Of a stretch of DNA of 64,000 nt, positions 45,148-52,932 are shown piece after piece. Numbering within the stretch: the first letter of the stretch is position 1; each line of letters opens with the position of its first letter. This DNA comes from B30-G6 sp964633115 (lineage in GTDB: Bacteria; Desulfobacterota; Desulfobacteria; Desulfobacterales; B30-G6), in the NCBI GenBank assembly GCA_964633115.1, contig CAZWEO010000008.1, positions 14,935 through 78,934 of the forward strand, given 5' to 3'. Made by a program: the position numbers and the translations under genes. Below the pieces are notes generated by a model. It did not search any database, was not told where the DNA came from, and worked only from the letters and a program-made list of their open reading frames with translations.

Positions 45148-47553
45148 TTACCATTTGCCTTGAGGTGAGCGACTGATGATTTCGTCCTGAATTTCCTTGC
45201 ATAACTCCACGAAAAAGGCGCTATAGCCTGCCACCCGGACCATCAGGGAACGATGCGTTTCCGGATTCTCCTGCGCGTCCACGAGCTTGGCAGCGTCCAC
45301 GCAGTTGAACTGGATCTGGGCACCCCCCAGCTGATTATGGGTCCGCAAGAGTGATGTAAAATTGGCCACGCCGCGCTCGTCTGCCATCATGCTGGGATCC
45401 AGCTTCATGTTGTGTAGCACGCCAACGGTGGAGAGCTCCTGATTGATCTTATCCAGGGATTTAATGATCGCTGTGGGCCCATTGACATCGGTTCCCTGGG
45501 CAGGACTGATACCGTCCGCCAGCGGCAGGGTGGATTTTCTGCCGCTGGGCTGGGCACCCACCACGAGGCCTTGCGGTGTATGGGATGAAACCGGCAGGGT
45601 CCCCAATGCCAGTGGGGAATACAGCCCCCGGTAGCTTTTGATTTCATGCGAAATGAAATCAATAACATCGCGGGCGAAATCATCAACGTAATCGTCATCA
45701 TTTCCGTATTTCGGTGCCTGATTGCAGAGTTTGTGAATAGCTTCGAATCCCTCGAAATTCTTGGTCATGGCTTCGTACAATTGGCCCATGGTCACGGACT
45801 TATCATCATAAACCAGCTTTTTCACAGCGGCCATGGAGTTGGCATAATCCGCCGTGCCGGCAATGATAACACCGGGGCCCGAATTATACTTGGCCCCGCC
45901 CATCATGACGTCCTTGCCGGATTCAACACAGCCTTCCATTACACCAGAAACAATTGGTTTGGGGAGATGATCGCGATGGGCCTGCTGGGTGATGACTGTT
46001 GCAATGGCGGTAACGCGCATGAGGTGGGAAAGTTGTTGCTTGACCGCCGCCTCAAAGTCTTCGAATGTAAGGAATGATTCTGGATCGCCGGTCTCAAGCC
46101 CCAGTTTATTACCGCTGACCAACTGAACGCCGTTGGTTAAGGCAAATTCTACGGCAATCGGAAAATTGGTGAGACAGACCGCACTCCATTGATACAATCG
46201 ACCGCTGATGGCCGGTTCTACACATCCCACCAGGCAATAATCCTTGGCATCGGCTGGCTCCACGCCGTAACTGAGCAGCATTTTTATCGTCGTGTCGTCA
46301 AAATGATTGGCGGGAAAACCAATTCCGGTCTTGACCACATCGCCTATTTTATTCAGATAGGCTTGGGGAGATTTGTTGTGGATCCGTGCGGCAAAAGATG
46401 GTTGGTAGAGTTGCAGATGCTGGGCACAATCCAGTATCATGTAGGACAATTCGTTGGTGGCGTCTCCGCCTTCAGGTTTCTGGCCACCGACACAAATGTT
46501 CTGGAATGCCATATAGCCTGCATAGTACATGGAAGCGAATTCATTTAATAGCCAGGGGATCTCGTTAAATTTCAGTAGAAAGCAGTAAAGCAATTCTTTG
46601 GCACCATCCTCGGTAAGCATACCACCGGCTAGATCTTTTTCGTAGTAAGGTAGAAAGTACTGGTCAATTCGTCCGGGTGAAAAAGAGGGGGCGTTCTCTT
46701 CGAGAAAATGAGCCACCTGGCCAAACCAAACCATCTGTAATGCTTCATAAAATGTCTCCGGGGGCTGGCCGGGTATTCTTGTACAGACCTCGGCGATGGT
46801 TTGCAGCTCTTTTTTGCGAACCGGATTGGCTTCCTTGGCGGCCATTTGTTTTGCGCGTTTGGCATAGCGTCTTCCCAACAGCACCATGGCATCACAAGCA
46901 ATGATGACCGATTTTAGAAAATAGATGTTCTCAGTATGCTCTGGATTGGCGATGTCAAATTGCTTTAGCTGCTTGCGTGCATCCTTCTTGATTCCATTAA
47001 ATCCTTTCTTTACCAGGATGTTGCTGTATCCAGGGGCATACTCGCCGGCGCCATTGGTGGCCTTGAGTTCGGCATCGATGATCCCACTTTCAAAAGTCAA
47101 AGGCAAAATACCCAGATCCTCTAGTTGAGCATAAATCTTCTCATCGATGGACCGACCACGCCAAAATGGAAATAGATCTTCTCTTAAGACTTCTTTATCT
47201 TCTTCTGCGATAACGTAGGGGTCCTGATTCCGTTGGTGGATCGTATCCATTTCTGATTCCAGCCAGCGCCATGAAATTTCGGGGCAGAAGATGCCTGCAC
47301 GTTGTTTTCCCGAAGGACTGCCTACGATTAATTCATCCTCGCCGATATGTACGGGTATGGTTTGGCATGCGCGATAAAAGGCTTGAGCCCGTAATAACTT
47401 TACCGGCAAATTAGGGTTCGCCTGATATATTTCGGTTGTCGCTTTGGCCCGTGCAATTGAAACTGAAGGCTTTACTTCTAGAAAAGCCGTTTTCATGCGC
47501 TCGATTCGGGGGGGAAGACCGTTGCTGCTTATTTTTTCAGCTAAATTTTGCAT
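45148..47553 (-). CDS. Glycyl radical enzyme 2, CutC-like
   Basis: An 801-residue paralogue of GRE 1. Thiyl Cys in VGCVEPA (about Cys444) with Glu two on, and glycyl loop RVAGYSAFF (about Gly776). Its active-site stretch reads SGRLYQWSAVCLTNFP, so the positions aligned to CutC T502 and Y506 are Ser and Leu. This implies a different amine from that of GRE 1 or CutC. The ribosome site GGGAGG lies 6 bp before the ATG. It lies between the activase and the APH-fold kinase. Confidence 0.92.
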   Translation of the reverse strand: MQNLAEKISSNGLPPRIERMKTAFLEVKPSVSIARAKATTEIYQANPNLPVKLLRAQAFYRACQTIPVHIGEDELIVGSPSGKQRAGIFCPEISWRWLESEMDTIHQRNQDPYVIAEEDKEVLREDLFPFWRGRSIDEKIYAQLEDLGILPLTFESGIIDAELKATNGAGEYAPGYSNILVKKGFNGIKKDARKQLKQFDIANPEHTENIYFLKSVIIACDAMVLLGRRYAKRAKQMAAKEANPVRKKELQTIAEVCTRIPGQPPETFYEALQMVWFGQVAHFLEENAPSFSPGRIDQYFLPYYEKDLAGGMLTEDGAKELLYCFLLKFNEIPWLLNEFASMYYAGYMAFQNICVGGQKPEGGDATNELSYMILDCAQHLQLYQPSFAARIHNKSPQAYLNKIGDVVKTGIGFPANHFDDTTIKMLLSYGVEPADAKDYCLVGCVEPAISGRLYQWSAVCLTNFPIAVEFALTNGVQLVSGNKLGLETGDPESFLTFEDFEAAVKQQLSHLMRVTAIATVITQQAHRDHLPKPIVSGVMEGCVESGKDVMMGGAKYNSGPGVIIAGTADYANSMAAVKKLVYDDKSVTMGQLYEAMTKNFEGFEAIHKLCNQAPKYGNDDDYVDDFARDVIDFISHEIKSYRGLYSPLALGTLPVSSHTPQGLVVGAQPSGRKSTLPLADGISPAQGTDVNGPTAIIKSLDKINQELSTVGVLHNMKLDPSMMADERGVANFTSLLRTHNQLGGAQIQFNCVDAAKLVDAQENPETHRSLMVRVAGYSAFFVELCKEIQDEIISRSPQGKW

Positions 47554-47567
47554 TTTTTACCTCCCTA

Positions 47568-47591
47568 ATAAAATCGTAAGAACGATTTTAT
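47568..47591. repeat. Hairpin ATAAAATCGT-aaga-ACGATTTTAT, ahead of GRE 2
   Basis: Perfect 10-bp arms with a 4-nt loop, beginning 15 bp before the GRE 2 start codon on the minus strand and adjoining the ribosome site. Related hairpins lie at 50580-50604 and 54991-55020. Confidence 0.65.
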
Positions 47592-47602
47592 GATAACGCG
47601 TA

Positions 47603-47625
47603 CCTTTCGCCCTCCGGGCGAAAGG
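47603..47625. repeat. Hairpin CCTTTCGCCC-tcc-GGGCGAAAGG
   Basis: Perfect 10-bp arms with a 3-nt loop in the GRE 2 leader. A degenerate similar hairpin (5435-5456) shares GGGCGAAAGGC and the following TCG. It may be an mRNA-stabilising or REP-like element. Confidence 0.6.
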
Positions 47626-47794
47626 CCGTCGCTTTGATGAAATAGGTTTACTCGCCATCTGTATAGCTGGTTAAAATCCATATCCCAGCAGCCCAGCCCT
47701 AAGCGGGAAAGGGCATTTCGTGATTGATGCACCTTTGTGAAAGTGGAACTCCCCGCATTTAAAGGCGAGAGTTTCATAAAGATCTTGATCCATC

Positions 47795-47890
47795 ATTTGA
47801 ATTCCTCCCGCGCTGCAAGACTTGTCGACAATGAATTCAGCCAAGGGTCACTCGAAGATCTCAAGTTAAGTCTCAGTTGGGAATTCAAAT
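47795..47890. repeat. MITE-like element copy 2 (10-bp terminal inverted repeats)
   Basis: A 96-bp element with the same perfect 10-bp TIRs as copy 1 (ATTTGAATTC ... GAATTCAAAT). Shared internal blocks include CTCGAAG and AAGT. Its right end meets the last base of the activase stop codon. No transposase is in view. Confidence 0.7.
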
Positions 47891-48843
47891 TAATGGTATT
47901 CCACATTTGTATCAAACCCTCGGTCAATAAATAGTTTTTTGAAATCATCCAATACACTTTCTGCGGGTGCCTCTTTACCCGCCAATGAATACGCACAATT
48001 CAAGGCCGTATACTTTCCGACACCCAGTTTGTGATACGGTAGCAAATCGATCCGTTCGATGGCGCCCCGGTTGTACTGATCTAAAAACAAACTCATTTCC
48101 TGCATGGTATCGATATCGTCATTAAAGCCGGGAATCACAGGTATACGCACAATAATGGGAACATTCCCATCAAGCAGTTTCTGTAGATTGCGCAATATCT
48201 TGGCATTCGATTTACCGGCGTGCTGCCTGTGAATGCTTGGATCAATATGTTTGAAGTCATAAAGCAATAAATCCAGGTTTGGATTTAATTGTTCGAAAAT
48301 CGCCCAGTCTGCATATCCGCAAGTCTCCAATGCCGTGTGGATGCCGAGTCGCTTAAGCCCTTTCAGGAGTTGATCGGCAAAAGCAGGCTGCATGGTCGGC
48401 TCACCCCCACCCAAGGTAACACCACCTCCTGAATTGAGGTAGAACAGATAATCTTTTTCGGCTATAGCCAGGGCATCATCCACACGCATGGTTTCCCCCA
48501 CTAGCTTGACAGCACTGTTGGGGCACGCTTTTTCACACTCTCCGCAAACAATACATTTATCCGATTTGTGTAGGCGATTTTCATCTTGGATAAGGATACA
48601 TTTATGGGGGCAGGCATCTGCACAGATACCACATCGACCACATAGGCGTTCAAAATACATGACCTGACGTTTCCGACGCTGACTTTCGGGATTTGAACAC
48701 CAGGCGCATGTTAGCGGGCAACCTTTAAAAAAAATTAGCGTTCGGATGCCGGGACCATCATTAACACTATATCTTTGAATATTAAAAACAGTACCTTCAA
48801 ATCCAGTTCCTAACTGTTTTTCCAAAGTGTACTGCGTTGACAT
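47890..48843 (-). CDS. Glycyl radical enzyme activating enzyme (radical SAM, CutD/PflA type)
   Basis: A 317-residue radical SAM enzyme. I start it at ATG 48843 (MSTQYTLEKQ) because AGGAG lies 10-12 bp upstream; the longer frame begins with GTG at 48855, overlapping that site. RYSVNDGPGIRT and CPLTCAWCSNPESQ hold the SAM cluster Cys triad (CxxxCxxC). Two ferredoxin motifs follow, CGRCGICADAC and CIVCGECEKAC, as in GRE activases with an insert. GGGVTLGGGEPTMQP and LETCGYA are typical. It installs the glycyl radical, presumably on both GREs. Confidence 0.95.
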   Translation of the reverse strand: MSTQYTLEKQLGTGFEGTVFNIQRYSVNDGPGIRTLIFFKGCPLTCAWCSNPESQRRKRQVMYFERLCGRCGICADACPHKCILIQDENRLHKSDKCIVCGECEKACPNSAVKLVGETMRVDDALAIAEKDYLFYLNSGGGVTLGGGEPTMQPAFADQLLKGLKRLGIHTALETCGYADWAIFEQLNPNLDLLLYDFKHIDPSIHRQHAGKSNAKILRNLQKLLDGNVPIIVRIPVIPGFNDDIDTMQEMSLFLDQYNRGAIERIDLLPYHKLGVGKYTALNCAYSLAGKEAPAESVLDDFKKLFIDRGFDTNVEYH

Positions 48844-48874
48844 GGGTGGGGTCACTCCTTAGCCCCATTTCAAC

Positions 48875-48889
48875 GCAATTTCTATGCCG
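48875..48889 (-). promoter_or_regulatory. Sigma-54 (-24/-12) promoter candidate for the activase/GRE operon
   Basis: On the minus strand the sequence reads CGGCAT-AGAAA-TTGC. GG and GC are ten bases apart, as sigma-54 promoters need, with a full TTGC at -12 and four of six -24 bases matching TGGCAC. A start site about 12 nt on (near 48863) would give a short leader with AGGAG before ATG 48843. The sigma-54 activator gene lies just upstream. Confidence 0.55.
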
Positions 48890-49137
48890 CCATCAAGTGC
48901 TATCAATTAAAAGGAAACCTTGGCCTGGGCATTGGGATTATTATTTCAAATGATTACAGATGGTTAAAGGCTAAATGCTCTAAGCGTATATTAAATGAAA
49001 ATTACTCTCTTGTGGTTTTTAATTAGGTAGAATTCTTTATAGGGGCAATTTTAGGTCAACTTTGTCATATAAAGCGTTAAAGCCAAGTGGGTGGTATTCG
49101 TCTAATCTGTTGATTATAATAGGGTTATTAAATGATA

Positions 49138-49174
49138 TGACATATCTGTCACTATTTATGACATATATATGCCA
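49138..49174. promoter_or_regulatory. Two dyads (TGACA-N4/6-TGTCA type), candidate enhancer
   Basis: TGACATATCTGTCA (49138-49151) is a perfect 5-bp-arm dyad, and TGACATATATATGCCA (49159-49174) is a second near copy. They lie about 250-300 bp upstream of the sigma-54 promoter candidate, the usual distance for an activator site. The second overlaps the last codons of the sigma-54 activator gene. Confidence 0.5.
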
Positions 49175-50544
49175 TGGCGCTTCATTTTTCGAAGGAGGGA
49201 GCGGTAGTGAATTTTTAACGCATCTGCCGTATTACCGCGATGCCAATTATTTTTTTCAAGCGTTTTGAGAATTATGTTTTTTTCAAAAGAGGACATATAA
49301 TCTTGAAGCCCATGGTCTACAGAATCTTCGCCGGCGATGCTCTCAAATCGGTGATCCAGGTCATAGGGGACGCTGTCCTTGAATTCGAAAAACTCTGTAT
49401 CCGCCGAGGCAAGGTAGCGATTAATAAAATTTTGGAGTTCACGGATGTTGCCCGGCCAATCGTAGGCCATCATGGAACGGGTTAGCTCCTGGGGCAAGGC
49501 TGTAATATCTCTTTCGTTGCCAAATTTTTTTAAAAAATGGGCCGTCAGCAAGGGGATGTCTTCCTTACGCTCCTTCAATGCCGGTACTTTTACGGAAATG
49601 ACATGGATCCTAAAAAAGAAATCCTCACGAATCTCTCCGGCTTTCACCTGATCTTGAAGATCCTTGTTGGTGGAAGCTATGATACGAATGTTCGGATTAT
49701 GCACTTCCTTTCCGCCAATCGGAATAAAGCCATAATCTTCTATGGCCCTTAGCAGTTTGATTTGCATATTGGGATTGATTTCGCCGACTTCATCCAGCAA
49801 CAAGGTGCCACCATCAGCATGATCTAAAAATCCAATTTTATCTACAAAAGCACCGCTGAATGCTCCCTTTTTATATCCAAAAAATTCACTTTCGATCAAA
49901 TTATCAGGAATGGCCCCACAATTCACAGGAACAAATCGATTGTTCTTTCGCGGGCTCAAATCATGGATAGCCTGCGCCACCATCTCCTTTCCAGCTCCAG
50001 AGTCCCCATAAACGATGACATTGGCATCAGATTCCGCCGCCGCTAAAATCTGATTGAACACCTTACGGATGGCGTTACTACGGCCGATCATCCCACAAAA
50101 ACTGTCCGTATCTCTGACAGCTTCTTTCAGAAAAATATTGGCCTGTTCTAATTTTTTTTCAGCTTCCACCGTTTGGGTGATATCGCTGATGAACCCTTCT
50201 AGTTCGATTGCATCACCATGTTCATCATAAACACCCACGCCATGTTCAAAAACCCACTTCTCCTTTCCTAGTTTGCTGATAATGGGATAGGTGTACTTGA
50301 AAGGCCGCTTAGCTTTTAAAGCCTGCTGGGCCTGATGATATACAATGCCCTTATAATCTTCATGCACAAGGTCATTATAGGATACAACTTTGTCACCCAC
50401 AAGCTCCTCTGGTTCATAACCCGTAAGCTCAGCACACCCCTTGCTAACAAAAACCATGGTCCAACTGCGATTGTTCATACACCGATAAGCCATACCCGGC
50501 AAATTATTTAGCAACCGTTTGAAACTCTCATTTGAAAAAGGCAT
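49156..50544 (-). CDS. PAS-domain sigma-54-dependent transcriptional activator
   Basis: A 462-residue enhancer-binding protein. The PAS/PAC sensor is in residues ~1-130 (GMAYRCMNNRSWTMVFVSKGCAELTGYEPEEL, in parts). The AAA+ domain is about 152-385, with YGDSGAGKEMVAQAIH (Walker A), KKGAFSGAFVDKIGFLDHADGG (in parts), TLLLDEVGE (Walker B) and ARELQN-like sensor regions. The C-terminal HTH is LEKNNWHRGNTADALKIHYRSLLRKMKRH (in parts). The sigma-54 contact loop is GAFSGA rather than GAFTGA. PAS may sense a ligand or redox state. It is upstream of and same-strand with the GRE operon. Confidence 0.93.
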   Translation of the reverse strand: MPFSNESFKRLLNNLPGMAYRCMNNRSWTMVFVSKGCAELTGYEPEELVGDKVVSYNDLVHEDYKGIVYHQAQQALKAKRPFKYTYPIISKLGKEKWVFEHGVGVYDEHGDAIELEGFISDITQTVEAEKKLEQANIFLKEAVRDTDSFCGMIGRSNAIRKVFNQILAAAESDANVIVYGDSGAGKEMVAQAIHDLSPRKNNRFVPVNCGAIPDNLIESEFFGYKKGAFSGAFVDKIGFLDHADGGTLLLDEVGEINPNMQIKLLRAIEDYGFIPIGGKEVHNPNIRIIASTNKDLQDQVKAGEIREDFFFRIHVISVKVPALKERKEDIPLLTAHFLKKFGNERDITALPQELTRSMMAYDWPGNIRELQNFINRYLASADTEFFEFKDSVPYDLDHRFESIAGEDSVDHGLQDYMSSFEKNIILKTLEKNNWHRGNTADALKIHYRSLLRKMKRHGIYMS

Positions 50545-50579
50545 ATCAACCGCCTATTTATATGATATCGTCGCGTTTC

Positions 50580-50604
50580 ATAAAATCGTGGAACATGATT
50601 TTAT
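50580..50604. repeat. Hairpin related to that before GRE 2
   Basis: ATAAAATCGT-ggaac-ATGATTTTAT, upstream of the sigma-54 activator. The following TTTTGAGT is shared with the version at 54991-55020. Confidence 0.55.
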
Positions 50605-50648
50605 TTTGAGTAGCATACAAATCGTTGCCTAAAAAGTAAAGAAATCGC

Positions 50649-51728
50649 TTAGGAATTAGCTTGTTGGCGGTCTTTTATCCACTGCAGATAGTCAGACAGT
50701 TCTGCCAAACGCAGACCGGCTGTCTTCAATACAGGCGCAATGCCCGCCATGGTGCGGTTGGCATTTTCGATATCCAATTCATGGTGGGCCACCCCGGCCA
50801 AGCCGTACTCCGGGGGTACGAGCGAAGTAATTACGTTGGCGCCGGCATCCAGCCGCATTTTCAAACCAGCCAAACCATCCACATCCAGAGATGCCGGAAT
50901 CAGGCGATCCGGAAAACTCAGACGTAGTACCGCAATGATCAGACACTCCCGCAGGGAATCTGCCTCCGCCTTTTTTGCCATGGGTGTTCCCGGTTGGGGA
51001 ATAAATTTCATGACCCGAACCTGGTCCGCATCCAGGATGCGCATGGCCTCAATTGAGTCGGCAATGTCTTCATCGGTTTCGCCCACGCCGCAAAGAATGC
51101 CTTCTTCGATCAGTAGGCCCAACTTTTTTGCCAGGCGTTTTTTGGTAAGTCGCTCTTCGTAATCCTGCCCGGAGCGCAGCTTTGAAAACAAAATCGAATT
51201 ATGGGTTTCCTGATAACAGGCATACCAAGTGGCCCCGGCTTCAGCCAGCCCTTTTAGGAGCGTGTTCGAAATCACACCCGGGGAGACCATGACCGGCAAA
51301 CCGGTCTGGGTGCGGATATCCTTGATTAATTGAATCAACTTTTCGGGTACACCATTGTGCAGTTCATGCAGCAAGGGATCTTCGCCCATGGTTACATCCA
51401 CCAGGTGAACCCCTTCCCGTGCCAAAACCTGTGCAATTTGAAGAATATCTACTTCTTTTTTACGATAACGCTGGGAGAGATCATTGGTGTGACGGAAATA
51501 ACAGAATCGGCAGTTGTTGCGACAAAATGTGCTGGTATAGGCAAAACCGTAAGTGAAAACGTTGGGGCCGAAATGCTTCTGGCGTAATTGCCTGGCGGTT
51601 TCAAACAGCAGCGCGATATCGTCTTCCCGCTTCAAGCTGAGCAGCGCTAGCCGATCATCACGTTGCAATCGGTGGCCTTGCTGGATTTCTGATAATAGGT
51701 CTTTGAGATGGGTTGATGCTAAGCTCAT
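50649..51728 (-). CDS. pylB: PylB-like radical SAM protein (3-methylornithine synthase family)
   Basis: A 359-residue radical SAM protein; ATG 51728 (MSLASTHLKDLL) preferred over GTG 51764. The SAM cluster is CRNNCRFCYF (about Cys69, 73, 76). VDVTMGEDPLLHEL, VMVSPGVISNTLLKGL, YQETHNSILFSKLRSGQDY and LIPASLDVDGLAGLKMRLDAGANVITSLVPPE (in parts) match PylB as I remember it. PylB rearranges lysine to (3R)-3-methyl-D-ornithine, the first step to pyrrolysine. No pylC, pylD, pylS or tRNA-Pyl is in the window, so it may serve elsewhere or in another reaction. HydE/BioB-like is the alternative, less likely. Confidence 0.78.
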   Translation of the reverse strand: MSLASTHLKDLLSEIQQGHRLQRDDRLALLSLKREDDIALLFETARQLRQKHFGPNVFTYGFAYTSTFCRNNCRFCYFRHTNDLSQRYRKKEVDILQIAQVLAREGVHLVDVTMGEDPLLHELHNGVPEKLIQLIKDIRTQTGLPVMVSPGVISNTLLKGLAEAGATWYACYQETHNSILFSKLRSGQDYEERLTKKRLAKKLGLLIEEGILCGVGETDEDIADSIEAMRILDADQVRVMKFIPQPGTPMAKKAEADSLRECLIIAVLRLSFPDRLIPASLDVDGLAGLKMRLDAGANVITSLVPPEYGLAGVAHHELDIENANRTMAGIAPVLKTAGLRLAELSDYLQWIKDRQQANS

Positions 51729-51860
51729 TTTTCCAGTTTTCTCCCAGAACCGGATAGCTAACACGGACTAGGTTGTAAACACAATAAGGTTTTATCCAGG
51801 ATCGTGATACAGATAATATGGGGTAAAACTGGAGCTGATGAAGACACACAAATTGGGTTC

Positions 51861-52727
51861 TTATTTTGTTTCGCTGGCGGAAAACCCGGATATCAAATTT
51901 CCGGCTAAACTTTTTTGGTAGGATTCTTTTTGATGCCCAAAACGATGTTTCTCATGAAAGTAGCTGCTCATCACGCGGCTGACACCGCTATTACCATATT
52001 GCCTGGCCTGAGTTACGCGTTCCAAATCAAGCATGGCAATCATATTTTCGGGTAGTTGATCGGCTCTTTGTACGATATTGCCTTCCGGATCGATAATGAC
52101 ACTGTGCCCCTTGCCACCGGGTCGTAAGCCATTGATACTAACGATATAACACTGATTTATGGCGGCAGCCGCCTGGCATAATATCAATTCCTGCCGGCGG
52201 TCCTGGGTGCCGGTTAGCGTCGGAATCAAGATAACTTCTGCGCCTTTCCACACCAAATCTCTAATAACCTCTGGGAACCAGAGATCATAACAGATACACA
52301 ATCCCACAACACCGATACCTTGAACCTGAAATGTAACCGTCTGCTTGCCCGAAGACGTTTTCTCATGTGGACGCCAGGGATACATTTTGCGATAGGTCAC
52401 GATGAGTTTGCCTTGCGGATCAAATACCGGGGCTGTGTTGAAAATCGATCTTCCAGCCTTCTCATACATCGATCCAGGAATAAGATAGACATGATATTTT
52501 TTTGCCAAATCGGCACAATATGATGTAATCTGTCCGGGAATGGGCTGGGCGGTATCCTCCATCCGGGACATGCCAGGGATGATGAGTTCGGGCGCACAGA
52601 TCAGTTTGACCCAGGGGCTATAAAATTTAATATTTTTGATATGTCCGGCGAGGGTGTCCAGATTGGTTTGAATGTCACCGTAATTTGTTTCCATTTGACA
52701 GGCACCAATGCCCAATAGTCGGTTCAT
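51861..52727 (-). CDS. Carbon-nitrogen hydrolase (nitrilase superfamily)
   Basis: A 288-residue amidase-fold enzyme. The catalytic triad is visible: Glu in ICAPELIIPG (about E47), Lys in YRKMYPW (about K114), and Cys in ICYDLWFPE (about C146). GVVGLCICYDLWFPEVIRDL and LPTLTGTQDRRQELILCQAAA (in parts) resemble amidase/carbamoylase branches. It would hydrolyse an amide or nitrile, likely an N-containing intermediate, though the substrate is unknown. It lies 132 bp upstream of pylB on the same strand. Confidence 0.9.
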   Translation of the reverse strand: MNRLLGIGACQMETNYGDIQTNLDTLAGHIKNIKFYSPWVKLICAPELIIPGMSRMEDTAQPIPGQITSYCADLAKKYHVYLIPGSMYEKAGRSIFNTAPVFDPQGKLIVTYRKMYPWRPHEKTSSGKQTVTFQVQGIGVVGLCICYDLWFPEVIRDLVWKGAEVILIPTLTGTQDRRQELILCQAAAAINQCYIVSINGLRPGGKGHSVIIDPEGNIVQRADQLPENMIAMLDLERVTQARQYGNSGVSRVMSSYFHEKHRFGHQKESYQKSLAGNLISGFSASETK

Positions 52728-52932
52728 AGTTTGTTCCTTTCATTAGAAACCGTTAGCCCTATTCAAGGGCAGTTTTCTCTTCCCAAAAACCAGGGCCAAA
52801 AACACATTTTGTGCTGATATATGTTTCTAATGTAGTCTTTTGTTGTGGTTGTAAAAAAAGTCGATCTTTTTCATAAATTTTCATGTATTGACGTAAAATG
52901 GTCATTGCAGACATTTGGTGACAAAAATTGTT

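Larger units (their letters stand above)
47554..47794. other. Non-coding leader of GRE 2 with two hairpins
   Basis: This stretch before GRE 2 holds a 10-bp hairpin right ahead of the ribosome site, a second hairpin, and the second MITE-like copy beyond it. The only frame is a 70-residue one without family resemblance or ribosome site. A long leader like this may carry transcript processing or stability elements so that GRE 2 and the activase are made in different amounts. Confidence 0.5.

Noticed and set aside
47565..47777. 70-residue frame in the GRE 2 leader
   Set aside because: No ribosome site, no family likeness, and it is made up of the two hairpins and a repeat; better read as leader DNA.
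49363..49380. ATAGGGGACGCTGTCC resembling the REP-like arm at 24194
   Set aside because: It is within the sigma-54 activator coding frame (KDSVPYD) and has no partner arm; likely chance.
34687..50544. Microcompartment (BMC) shell genes with the GREs
   Set aside because: No short BMC-domain or pentamer-type proteins appear anywhere in the block.
50545..52932. tRNA-Pyl or other pyl genes around the PylB-like gene
   Set aside because: I looked through the gaps and saw no tRNA-like CUA-anticodon fold and no ATP-grasp or PylD-like frame.
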